Shown here: piece by piece, positions 1-7,600 of the stretch
How positions within the stretch are numbered: position 1 is the first letter of the stretch
How the letters are laid out: each line of letters begins with the position of its first letter
From: Chitinophaga pinensis
Lineage (GTDB): Bacteria > Bacteroidota > Bacteroidia > UKL13-3
Length of the DNA stretch: 9,810 nucleotides
NCBI GenBank assembly: GCA_945875195.1
Contig: CAMCJW010000090.1
Location: 1 to 9,810, forward strand
Direction of reading: 5' to 3'
Position numbers and translations under genes: made by a program
Notes under the pieces: model-generated
Databases searched by the model: none
The model's input: only the letters and a program-made list of their open reading frames with translations
What the model was told of the DNA's origin: nothing

Positions 1-715
1 CAGCAAACTTGGCTTAACCAGTTATGAAGCCAAGTTTAAAACGCAAATTATCTGGCAAGCAGAATACTTAGATACTGCAGGAAATATTTTATTAAAATTA
101 TTGGAAGAACCTCCTTTGGGAACTCTTATTATTTTGGTTGCGTCAAATACCGAACGCGTTTTACCCACTATATTATCTAGGACCCAAACTATAAAAATTC
201 CCAAATTAACTGATAGCGATATTGAGTTGGCCTTGCAAAAAGACCACCAATGCACTCCACAAAAGGCCACAGATATAAGTAGATTGGCAGATGGCAACTA
301 CAATTTGGCTTTGTCGTTATTAGAAATTGAACACGATGGTTATTTTGAAACTTTTAGCCAATGGATGCGCTTTTGCTTTAGTGGTAAAGTAGATGAACTT
401 CAAAAATGGGTGGATGAAATAAGTGGATCAGGTAGAGAATATGTAAAAAATTTCTTAGGTTATACCTCTCAAATGATAAGAGCAGCTTTTATTTATAAAT
501 ACGGCGATAGGCAATTATTGCGTGTAAATGAACAAGAATTGCAATTCTTGATAAAATTTTCGAGCTTCCTTTCTGCCGGCAATCTCAGCGAAATAACAAC
601 AAGTTTGGATGATGCAGTGTATTCAACAGAACGAAATGCCAATCTAAAAATCCTTTTTCTTAATCTTTCTCTGTATATTGGCAGACAATTGAAAAGCGCC
701 CAAAAGGCTGCTTAA
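1..715 (+). CDS. holB: DNA polymerase III subunit delta' (3' part, N-terminus cut by window edge)
   Basis: The frame is open from base 2 and gives 237 residues ending at TAA 713-715; the true start lies before the window. Delta' is the stator subunit of the clamp loader that puts the sliding clamp on DNA. The visible part begins near the end of the AAA+ ATPase core. The peptide LLKLLEEPP (about 92-118), followed by a hydrophobic strand, LPTILSR and a Q-x-I turn, is the classic delta'/DnaX pattern. The usual SRC motif, which carries the arginine finger, reads S-R-T here (176-184), so Arg is kept and Cys is not. The helical remainder fits the clamp-loader collar domain but is poorly conserved. 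The TTG at 101 is an internal leucine codon of the LLEEPP motif, not a start. ricT follows after 69 bp on the same strand. A DnaX-like paralogue is less likely because ricT and gldH follow, an order I recall for holB in Bacteroidota. Confidence 0.88.
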   Translation, partial: SKLGLTSYEAKFKTQIIWQAEYLDTAGNILLKLLEEPPLGTLIILVASNTERVLPTILSRTQTIKIPKLTDSDIELALQKDHQCTPQKATDISRLADGNYNLALSLLEIEHDGYFETFSQWMRFCFSGKVDELQKWVDEISGSGREYVKNFLGYTSQMIRAAFIYKYGDRQLLRVNEQELQFLIKFSSFLSAGNLSEITTSLDDAVYSTERNANLKILFLNLSLYIGRQLKSAQKAA

Positions 716-728
716 CAATTCTATTAAT

Positions 729-752
729 TGTTAATGCAATACCGCATTAACA
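729..752. repeat. Perfect 9-bp inverted repeat between holB and ricT
   Basis: The arms tgttaatgc (729-737) and gcattaaca (744-752) are perfectly complementary around a 6-base loop (aatacc). No T-run follows directly, so it is a poor intrinsic terminator. It could be an operator, an mRNA processing or stability hairpin, or an attenuator ahead of ricT. The following TAACTTTT (761-768) differs from the Bacteroidota -7 consensus TAnnTTTG at one position, but no good TTTG lies at the right distance upstream. Confidence 0.6.
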
Positions 753-784
753 TCATGGTTTAACTTTTATTATATAAAAAGTAT

Positions 785-2191
785 ATGGGTTGTAGTTCAG
801 GAGGATGTAGTACGGGCGGTGGTTGCAGCGGAGGTTGCAGTACGGGCGGTTGCAATAAATTAAATACCTACGATTGGTTGGCAGAGATGGAGTTACCGCC
901 ACATGTGAAGCCTTTCGACATTGTGGAAGTGCGCTTTAAAGGCACGCGTAAAGAGTTTTATAGGAGCACCTTGGTAGATTTTTATGTAAATGAATATGTA
1001 GTAGTAGATGCAGAAAATGGCTACGACATAGGTAAAGTTGCGCTCAAAGGTGAATTGGTAAAACTTCAATTAAAGAAGTATAACCGAAGTGAAAATGATA
1101 CTGATTTTAGAAAAATAGTGCGCAAAGCAACGGATGCTGACATTGCTAAATTTAAAGAAAATCAAGAATTAGAAGTACCCACCATGTATAAGGCTAGAAG
1201 TATTTCTATGGAACTAGGCCTCAGCATGAAACTGAGCGATGTAGAATACCAAGGCGATAGAAGAAAAGCAACATTTTATTATACTGCTGAAGAACGCGTT
1301 GACTTTAGAGAACTCATTAAACGCTTGGCAGAAAGCTTCAAAGTAAGAATTGAAATGCGTCAAATTGGCTACCGCCAAGAGGCCGCAAGGCTTGGTGCAA
1401 TTGGTAGTTGTGGCAGAGAATTGTGCTGTAGTACCTGGCTCACAGATTTTAAATTGGTGAACACCCAAGCTGCACGTTACCAAAATTTATCGCTGAACCC
1501 ATTAAAATTAAGTGGCCAATGTGGTAAATTAAAATGCTGCCTAAACTATGAACTTGATTCATATATGGAAGCGCTCAAAGATTTTCCACCAGATAATTAT
1601 GTTACCCTACAATTTGAAGATAATATTGCCTACAAATCTGTGAAAACAGATATCTTAAAACGGGTAATGTGGTTTGCCCCTCAAACAGAATTAGGTGGCG
1701 AATGGCTTAGCTTGCCTGTTAAAAAGGTAAGAGAAATTATAGACCTTAACAAAAAAGGAGAAAAACCACCTTTGCAATTGGAAGACAAAAAGCCTGCGAA
1801 AATTGAAAAGGTAGAACTTGATTTTAAAAACGATATGGGCACCGGTAGCTTAACCAGGCTCGATGAAAGAGATCGCAATAAAAATAGAAACCAAAATAGG
1901 AACAAAAATAAAGCAAGATCCAATGCTGAACCTAGACCCCAAAACAACGGTCCTAGGCCTAATACCAATAATGGTCCCAAACCAGAAGGTAACCAGCAGC
2001 CAAGGTCAAACCCACCTCAACTGCCAAGACCAGAAAATAATAACAGAAACCAAGCACCAAGGCCAAACCAAAGCAATGGTCCTAGGCCGAATGGAGAGGC
2101 GGGTAATACAGGGAACCCTAATCAAAACCGCAGACCAAACCCAAATAGAAATAATAACAACAATAATCCCAATAGAAATCCAAAACCATAA
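785..2191 (+). CDS. ricT: PSP1-domain / RicT-like protein with Cys-rich N-terminus and Asn/Pro/Arg-rich tail
   Basis: This 468-residue protein belongs to the PSP1/RicT (YaaT) family. In Bacillus subtilis RicT works with RicA and RicF in an Fe-S-containing complex that affects RNase Y-dependent mRNA processing and phosphorelay signalling. The conserved core spans roughly residues 25-345. It includes a PSP1 region at about 115-200 and two strongly conserved cysteine blocks: GSCGRELCCSTW at 207-218 (C209, C214, C215) and SGQCGKLKCC at 243-252 (C246, C251, C252). Before the core lies a Gly/Ser/Cys stretch with C3, C8, C14, C18 and C23. After it, residues 358-468 are a disordered tail of Asn, Pro, Arg and Gln. 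The ATG at 785 is chosen because the Cys-rich start resembles relatives in this phylum and no upstream in-frame extension was evident. gldH starts on the base after the stop, so the two are probably co-transcribed and translationally coupled. RicA and RicF are not in this window, so a partner-independent role is possible. Confidence 0.88.
   Translation: MGCSSGGCSTGGGCSGGCSTGGCNKLNTYDWLAEMELPPHVKPFDIVEVRFKGTRKEFYRSTLVDFYVNEYVVVDAENGYDIGKVALKGELVKLQLKKYNRSENDTDFRKIVRKATDADIAKFKENQELEVPTMYKARSISMELGLSMKLSDVEYQGDRRKATFYYTAEERVDFRELIKRLAESFKVRIEMRQIGYRQEAARLGAIGSCGRELCCSTWLTDFKLVNTQAARYQNLSLNPLKLSGQCGKLKCCLNYELDSYMEALKDFPPDNYVTLQFEDNIAYKSVKTDILKRVMWFAPQTELGGEWLSLPVKKVREIIDLNKKGEKPPLQLEDKKPAKIEKVELDFKNDMGTGSLTRLDERDRNKNRNQNRNKNKARSNAEPRPQNNGPRPNTNNGPKPEGNQQPRSNPPQLPRPENNNRNQAPRPNQSNGPRPNGEAGNTGNPNQNRRPNPNRNNNNNNPNRNPKP
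809..850 (+). repeat. Short direct repeat encoding the Cys/Gly-rich N-terminus of RicT
   Basis: The 12-mer agtacgggcggt occurs exactly at 809-820 and 839-850, 30 bp (10 codons) apart. Both copies encode S-T-G-G next to cysteines. The intervening DNA (ggttgcagcggaggttgc) is itself a variation on Cys-Ser-Gly-Gly, which suggests growth by small in-frame duplications. Confidence 0.6.
1856..2188 (+). repeat. Low-complexity segment encoding the Asn/Pro/Arg-rich tail of RicT
   Basis: This AAC/AAT, CCA and AGA/CGC codon-rich stretch encodes residues 358-468 of RicT. Degenerate units of the type N-G-P-R/K-P-N recur. The 11-mer ggtcctaggcc occurs at 1949-1959 and 2079-2089. Low complexity also keeps another forward frame open across it (1863-2195); that frame is an artefact. 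The tail is basic and polar, so it could bind RNA, but nothing in the sequence proves this. Confidence 0.6.
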
Positions 2192-2683
2192 ATGAAACCT
2201 AATTGGACCTTTCCTACAATTATTTCAGTGGCATTTACTTTGCTTTTTATTACCGCTTGCGATGAAGCTAAGTTAATAGATGAAAACAAAGATTTACCCG
2301 CCCAAGAGTGGTTTTATAAAAACAGGTTGGTATTTGATGTGAACATAGAGGATACAAATAAAACTTATAATGTATATTTAAACCTTAGGGTTGGCAACGA
2401 TTATAAGTATAATAATTTTTTTGTAATGGTTCACCAAACTTCCCCGTCACAAACCGTGACTAAGGAGCGCAAAGAAATTGTTTTGATAGATGAAAGCGGA
2501 AATTGGCTTGGTAAGGGTTTAGGCGATTTATATGATTATCAAGTGCCTATTTATCCGCAGTATAGGTTCAAAGAAAAGGGAATTTACCATTTTGAATTGG
2601 AGCAAAACATGCGCGAAGATACCTTAACACACCTTTACGCGGCAGGTATGCGCATTGAGGATTTTTCTATAGCAAGGCAGTAA
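2192..2683 (+). CDS. gldH: GldH-family lipoprotein
   Basis: This 163-residue protein has a lipoprotein signal peptide: a hydrophobic stretch at about residues 8-20 and the lipobox I20-T21-A22-C23, so C23 should be lipidated and the mature protein anchored in the cell envelope. Later features match GldH: YNVYLNLRVGNDYKYNNFFV (about 59-78), then ESGNWLGKGLGDLYD, then a GIYHFELEQNMRED stretch near the end. GldH is required for gliding in Flavobacterium johnsoniae, but homologues also occur in non-gliding Bacteroidota, so gliding should not be inferred from this gene alone. The ATG directly follows the ricT stop with no spacer and no visible Shine-Dalgarno site, which suggests translational coupling. 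It converges with the FMN reductase gene, with 7 bp between stop codons. Confidence 0.87.
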   Translation: MKPNWTFPTIISVAFTLLFITACDEAKLIDENKDLPAQEWFYKNRLVFDVNIEDTNKTYNVYLNLRVGNDYKYNNFFVMVHQTSPSQTVTKERKEIVLIDESGNWLGKGLGDLYDYQVPIYPQYRFKEKGIYHFELEQNMREDTLTHLYAAGMRIEDFSIARQ

Positions 2684-2690
2684 TCAATTT

Positions 2691-3263
2691 CTATTTGAAC
2701 CAACGTTGCGCCATACGAATGGTATAGTTGCAAAAATCTGTTAATCCCAAATCGTACATCTCATTGCCAAGGCTTATGCCTTCTGCATCTAAAACTTCTT
2801 TGGTAAAATGCGATTCAAATATTTTTGCTGATACAATTGAGTCTTGGTTGCTAAAGCTGATAAGTTTGTTTAAAATTTGCATCAAATGAATGGCTGGAGT
2901 TTTTCCTCCTTTACCGGTTGATACCCCAACAAAAGCAAAAACTTTATTGTTAAATAAATCTTGAAAAGGCTTATTGGGCAAATAATGCAACATGTTTAAA
3001 ATCTCTGGGGTGGTACTCCAATTATATTCTGGTGAAATCAATACCACAACATGTGCTTCATCAATAGCTTGGATCAAACCGCTTTGAAAAGGTGTTAATG
3101 CTTCAGCGTTCATGCCTCCTTGGGCCATTAAAGGTATATCATAATGAATAAAATCTATGATAGTTACTTGATGCGCATTGGATAAAACTCTTTGAATAGC
3201 TTTTGCTACCCTAATGGTATTGTTATTGGTTCTTGCCGAACCCGAAATGATAGCTATTCTCAT
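2691..3263 (-). CDS. NAD(P)H-dependent FMN reductase family flavoprotein
   Basis: This 190-residue flavodoxin-fold protein belongs to the NADPH-dependent FMN reductase family (SsuE/YieF/ArsH-like). The FMN phosphate-binding loop is visible as ISGSARTNNNT at residues 6-16. The flavin-contacting loop is SPEYNWSTTPEILN at 77-90, and a third loop reads GVSTGKGG at 113-120. The usual second loop is close to PEYNGSxPxxLKN; here Trp replaces the Gly after Asn and the spacing before Pro differs, so the flavin pocket may be modified. Members reduce FMN, quinones, chromate or azo compounds, and the real substrate cannot be read from the sequence. It is the last gene of a probable rpiB - meaB - reductase set: the meaB stop lies 11 bp upstream, and the spacer is A-rich on the coding strand. 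A link to cobalamin reduction through reduced flavin is only an inference from MeaB next door. Confidence 0.85.
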   Translation of the reverse strand: MRIAIISGSARTNNNTIRVAKAIQRVLSNAHQVTIIDFIHYDIPLMAQGGMNAEALTPFQSGLIQAIDEAHVVVLISPEYNWSTTPEILNMLHYLPNKPFQDLFNNKVFAFVGVSTGKGGKTPAIHLMQILNKLISFSNQDSIVSAKIFESHFTKEVLDAEGISLGNEMYDLGLTDFCNYTIRMAQRWFK

Positions 3264-3274
3264 GTATGTTTTTT

Positions 3275-4171
3275 TTAAGATTGATACTTTCTAATAAAAC
3301 GATACAAATTAAAATCTGAATTGTTTAAAGCAATTTTTAAGTCACTCTCTAGCAAGGGTAATTGAATATCGCGTGTGCGCATGGCCTTTATTAACAACAG
3401 GGCTTTTTGCGCCAATAGATGAATTTTTTTATTGCCCTTATTGGGCAAAGTTTCGTGTTTTAAAATGGCATTGGCTAAATCTTCAATACCTTCTTTTTGA
3501 GAGGCCACTGTTTTTATAACTGGCGCCTCCCAATTTTCTTCTGCATACTGATGGGCAAGCATGTTTAAGTTCTTTTGAAAAGTTGCCGCCCCTGGCCTAT
3601 CTGCCTTGTTGAGCACAAACACATCTGCAATTTCCATTACACCACTTTTGATAGTTTGTATATCATCTCCAGCTTCTGGCACTAAAACCAAAACTGTGGT
3701 ATCCGCCAATGCAGCAATTTCTACCTCACTTTGCCCCACACCTACTGTTTCAATAATTACAAAATCAAATTGAGCGGCTCGCAAGGCATCACAAACCTCA
3801 AATATTTTAGGTGCCAATCCGCCTAAACTGCCGCGGCTTGCCATACTTCTTATAAACAAGTTTGGGTTCAAAAAGTGCTCGCTCATGCGCAACCTATCAC
3901 CCATTAAAGCACCTTGGTTAAAGGGAGAACTTGGATCAACCGCAATAATGGCAACTTTTTTATTTTGTTGCAACCAATAGCCTGCAAGGGCATTGATGAG
4001 TGTGCTTTTGCCTGCTCCAGGCGGACCAGTGATACCTATTAACGGGGTATTGGCAATGGATAAATTTGCCAATTCATTTTCATAATTTGGTGCATCATTT
4101 TCAATTGCAGAAATAAAACGGGCCAAAGCTTTTCTATTTCCGGTTTGAACCAAAGACGCTAACTCATGCAT
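3275..4171 (-). CDS. meaB: MeaB-like GTPase, methylmalonyl-CoA mutase accessory protein (ArgK family)
   Basis: This 298-residue G3E-type P-loop GTPase acts as chaperone for adenosylcobalamin-dependent methylmalonyl-CoA mutase, gating cofactor loading and removal of damaged cobalamin. Motifs from the ATG start: Walker A GPPGAGKST at 49-57, VDPSSP at 78-83, GDRLRM at 91-96, ETVGVGQSE at 141-149, and the guanine-specificity motif NKAD at 188-191. The family's C-terminal dimerisation arm appears short; relatives are often 310-340 residues. ATG at 4171 leaves 5 bp after the rpiB stop; an in-frame TTG at 4183 would add four residues and overlap rpiB by 7 bp, which I think less likely. No mutase gene lies in the window, so its partner must be elsewhere. 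The old name ArgK (arginine/ornithine transport kinase) is considered a misannotation. Confidence 0.92.
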   Translation of the reverse strand: MHELASLVQTGNRKALARFISAIENDAPNYENELANLSIANTPLIGITGPPGAGKSTLINALAGYWLQQNKKVAIIAVDPSSPFNQGALMGDRLRMSEHFLNPNLFIRSMASRGSLGGLAPKIFEVCDALRAAQFDFVIIETVGVGQSEVEIAALADTTVLVLVPEAGDDIQTIKSGVMEIADVFVLNKADRPGAATFQKNLNMLAHQYAEENWEAPVIKTVASQKEGIEDLANAILKHETLPNKGNKKIHLLAQKALLLIKAMRTRDIQLPLLESDLKIALNNSDFNLYRFIRKYQS

Positions 4172-4176
4172 GTTAT

Positions 4177-4605
4177 TTAGCAAGAAATCTTATTTACCCT
4201 ATTTGCATGTCGGCCACCTTCAAAAGAAGTGCTTAAAAAAGTATGTACTATTTGTTGCGCCAATTCCAATGAAATAAAACGAGCTGGTAAACAAACAATA
4301 TTTGCATCGTTATGCGTTCTAGCCAATGAACTCAGTTCATTTTCCCAACAAATTGCGGCTCTAATACCTTGGTGCTTGTTGGCTGTCATGGCCACACCAT
4401 TTGCGCTACCGCAAATTAAAATTCCTAATTCAGTTTCTTTATTTTCTACCGAAGATGCCACCGGATGCGAGGTATCTGGATAATCCATGGAAGCGGTGCT
4501 ATGGGTTCCAAAATCTGAAACCTCATGTCCTTCTGCTGTAAGTGTTGCCTTAATTGCTTCTTTATAATCGAAGCCGGCGTGATCGCATCCTATTGCTATT
4601 TTCAT
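4177..4605 (-). CDS. rpiB: Ribose-5-phosphate isomerase B
   Basis: This 142-residue cytoplasmic enzyme is of the RpiB/LacAB family and interconverts ribulose-5-phosphate and ribose-5-phosphate in the pentose phosphate pathway. Its length is typical. Visible motifs: GCDHAG at 6-11 (substrate-contacting D8 and H9), ICGSANGVAMTANK at 64-77 with the catalytic-base cysteine C65 present, the conserved segment RTHNDANIVCLPAR at 96-109 with H98, and the phosphate-binding FEGGRHANRV at 128-137. The CGSANG loop differs from the enterobacterial CGTGIG form but the catalytic Cys is kept. It is the first gene of a likely three-gene unit with meaB and the FMN reductase. The start lies only 28 bp past the T-run of the nrdJ terminator, so the promoter must be very short or overlap that terminator. 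Confidence 0.93.
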   Translation of the reverse strand: MKIAIGCDHAGFDYKEAIKATLTAEGHEVSDFGTHSTASMDYPDTSHPVASSVENKETELGILICGSANGVAMTANKHQGIRAAICWENELSSLARTHNDANIVCLPARFISLELAQQIVHTFLSTSFEGGRHANRVNKISC

Positions 4606-4609
4606 GCTA

Positions 4610-4617
4610 CGAAATTA
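4610..4617 (-). promoter_or_regulatory. Candidate -7 element just upstream of rpiB
   Basis: On the minus strand TAATTTCG differs at one position from the Bacteroidota -7 consensus TAnnTTTG and ends four bases before the rpiB ATG. If used, transcription would begin at or next to the start codon and give a leaderless mRNA. The matching -33 position falls in the terminator T-run, where TTTT rather than TTTG is found. In AT-rich DNA a match of this quality can occur by chance. Confidence 0.25.
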
Positions 4618-4633
4618 GGTGTAGTATAGTAAT

Positions 4634-4670
4634 AAAAAAAGTCCCCCGCTCAAATGATGAACGGAGGACT
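4634..4670 (-). terminator. Strong rho-independent terminator of nrdJ
   Basis: On the minus strand a 13-bp stem with two T-G wobbles (arms 4670-4658 and 4652-4640) closes a 5-base loop. The stem base reads agtcctccg against cgggggact, and a run of seven T (4640-4634) follows. The hairpin starts 23 bp after the nrdJ stop codon. The plus-strand copy is followed by only four T, so the main direction is minus. It separates nrdJ from rpiB. Confidence 0.9.
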
Positions 4671-4693
4671 CTTTTATCTAAAATCACTTAATT

Positions 4694-7600
4694 CTAGCTA
4701 CAACCAGTTTGGGTGCCGCAGTTTAAACACTTATAGCAAGCACCGCTGCGGATTGTTATGTGACCGCAGGTAGGACAAGCAGGACTATCTCCCATGCGCT
4801 TATTCATTTCACTCACTTGATCCATTGGCGCTGTTTCTGGCATTGCCATAGCCAATGGCTTTTGGTCTAAATCTGCTTTTACCTCTGGTCTGTGAAAACC
4901 AATTGGTGCCGCACTAACCGGTGCTACTGGAGCAGCACCTGTAGGGGCAATAACATCAACCTTTGTTTGGTGAGTAATAGGGTTTGCCTTTTCTTTATGT
5001 TGGTTAACTGCCAAATGACTGCGTTGAACATCGTTTGGTGCAACTTGTACAAAGTCTTCTCTTCCCAAATATTCAAAGCCAATCATTCTAAACATGTAAT
5101 CAATGATAGAAGTTGCATTTTTGATATTATCGTGACCAGTTACCATACCTGCTGGTTCAAAGCGAGTGAAGGTAAACTTGTCTACGTATTCTTCTAAAGG
5201 TACACCATACTGTAAGCCTAATGAAACTGCTATAGAGAAACAGTTCATCAATGAACGAAGTGTGGCTCCTTCTTTATGCAAATCAACAAATATTTCACCA
5301 ATGGTTCCATCTTCGTATTCACCTGTGCGAACAAAAATGGTTTGGCCGCCAACAGTTGCTTTTTGCGTAAAGCCACCACGTTTACCTGGTAATGCTTTGC
5401 GGGCAACTACACCTGCCAACTTGTGTTTAAAAGCTGTATCATGTGTGCGATTAAGGATAGCTGTTGCAGCTTCCAATACTTGCTCAGGAGTTAGTTCACC
5501 AACTGGCTTGTAAGCATCTTCGCCTAAAATTTGCTCAACAGCATCTTGAATATCTTCGTCTTCCTTCACATCAGATTTGGTGCTCAAAGGCTGACTCAAT
5601 TTGCAACCATCGCGGTAAAGGGCGTTGGCTTTTAAACCAAGGCTCCAGCTTAAGTGGTAGCATTCTTTGATATCTTGTATAGTTGCTTCATTAGGCAGAT
5701 TGATGGTTTTAGAAATAGCGCCGCTTAAGAAAGGTTGTGCAGCAGCCATCATACGGATATGACCTGTTGCAGCTATATAACGTGTTCCTTTATTGCCACA
5801 CTTGTTGGCACAATCAAAAACAGCCAAATGCTCATCTTTCAATAAAGGCGCACCTTCTAGCATCATGGTACCACAGATATAATCATTCGCCTCTTCTATT
5901 TCTGCACGAGTAAATCCTAATTTGCGCAATAAATTAAAGTTAGGGCTATTGTATTCTTCTGTTTTGAAACCTAAACGTTGCATGCAAGCTTCGCCTAAAG
6001 TCCATTGATTAAAAGCAAATCCAATTTCAAAAGCACCAGCAGCAGCTTTATCTAATTTCTCAATTTCTTCTGCAGTAAATCCTCTAAATTTAAGCGACTC
6101 AGGATTGATGTGTGGGGCACCTTTTAAAGTAGCTGAACCAGTTGCATAGTGAATGATTGCATCAATTTCAGATTGGCTATAGCCCATGTTTTTTAGGGCT
6201 GCAGGTACACCTGTATTAATGATTTTGAAATAACCACCACCAGATAATTTCTTGAATTTTACCAATGCAAAATCTGGTTCAATACCAGTAGTATCGCAAT
6301 CCATTACTAGACCAATTGTTCCGGTAGGCGCAATTACTGTAGCTTGTGCATTTCTATAACCATATTGCTCGCCCATTTGCACTGCAAGATCCCATGAGTT
6401 GCAAGCTGCCTTTAACAAATAATCTGGGCAATATTTAGGGTCAATACCGGCTGGGCGGATAGACAATCCTTCGTAAGCATCAGTAGCATTGTAGGCGGCA
6501 TAACGGTGGTTACGCATTACACGCAACATGTGTGTTTTGTTTTCTTCGTATTTAGGAAAAGCACCAAGGTACTTTGCCATTTCGGCCGAAGTTTGATAAG
6601 CTATACCATTCAATACAGCAGTTAAAGCACCGCCAATGGCAAATGCTTTAGGACTATCATAAGGAATACCAGAAACCATTAATACACTACCTAAATTAGC
6701 ATAACCTAATCCAAGCGTGCGGTATTCATAGCTACGTTGAGCAACTTCTTTTGAAGGGAATTGCGCCATCAATACCGAAATTTCTAGAACCATTGTCCAA
6801 AGTCTACAAGCATGCTCATAAGCTTTTACATCAAACTCAAGGGTATCTACATTAAAGAAACGCATTAAGTTTAAACTAGCTAAGTTACAAGCAGTATTGT
6901 CTAAGAACATATACTCGCTGCAAGGATTAGAAGCGTTGATTCTTCCACCTTCAGGACAAGTATGCCATTCATTGATGGTGGTATCGTATTGCACACCAGG
7001 ATCGGCACAAGCCCAAGCTGCATCTGCAATCATTTCCCACAAATCTTCCGCCGAAACAGAACTCATCACTCTGCCATCGGTACGCGCTCTTAAATCCCAA
7101 TCAGCACCTTTCTCGAGGGCTAAGAAAAATTCATGAGGAATACGAACAGAGTTATTACTATTTTGACCAGAAACGGTAGCATAAGCTTCGCCTTCATAAT
7201 CGCTAGGATATCCAGCAGCAATTAAAGCCGCTACTTTCTTTTCCTCGTTTTTCTTCCAATTGATAAATTCAATTATTTCTGGGTGATCCAAATCCAAGCA
7301 AACCATTTTAGCTGCTCTACGAGTGGTTCCACCAGATTTGATGGCACCAGCTGCACGATCACCTATTTTTAAGAAACTCATTAAGCCAGAAGAAGTACCT
7401 CCACCAGAAAGTTTTTCTTTGGCACCTCTAATTTGAGAAAAGTTGGTACCTACACCCGAACCATATTTAAAAATACGTGCCTCACGTACCCATAAATCCA
7501 TGATTCCACCATCATTCACTAAATCGTCGGAAACCGATAAAATGAAACAGGCATGAGGTTGAGGGCGCTCGTAAGCTGAAGTAGATTTCTCTAATTCACC

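Noticed and set aside
1214..1980. Two minus-strand open frames (1214-1483 and 1681-1980) opposite ricT
   Set aside because: They are antisense shadows of the conserved RicT core and of its repetitive tail; the Leu/Phe-rich translation reflects the complement of Asn/Lys codons.
1863..2195. 110-codon open frame overlapping the RicT tail in another forward frame
   Set aside because: Low-complexity AAN/CCN codons leave alternative frames open. The RicT frame is anchored by its conserved core and ends exactly at gldH.
4171..4183. TTG start at 4183 for meaB (302 residues)
   Set aside because: ATG four codons downstream avoids overlap with rpiB and loses no conserved residue; the TTG remains possible but less likely.
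4892..7136. Several plus-strand open frames opposite nrdJ
   Set aside because: Each lies wholly within well-conserved NrdJ coding sequence and none has a recognisable domain.
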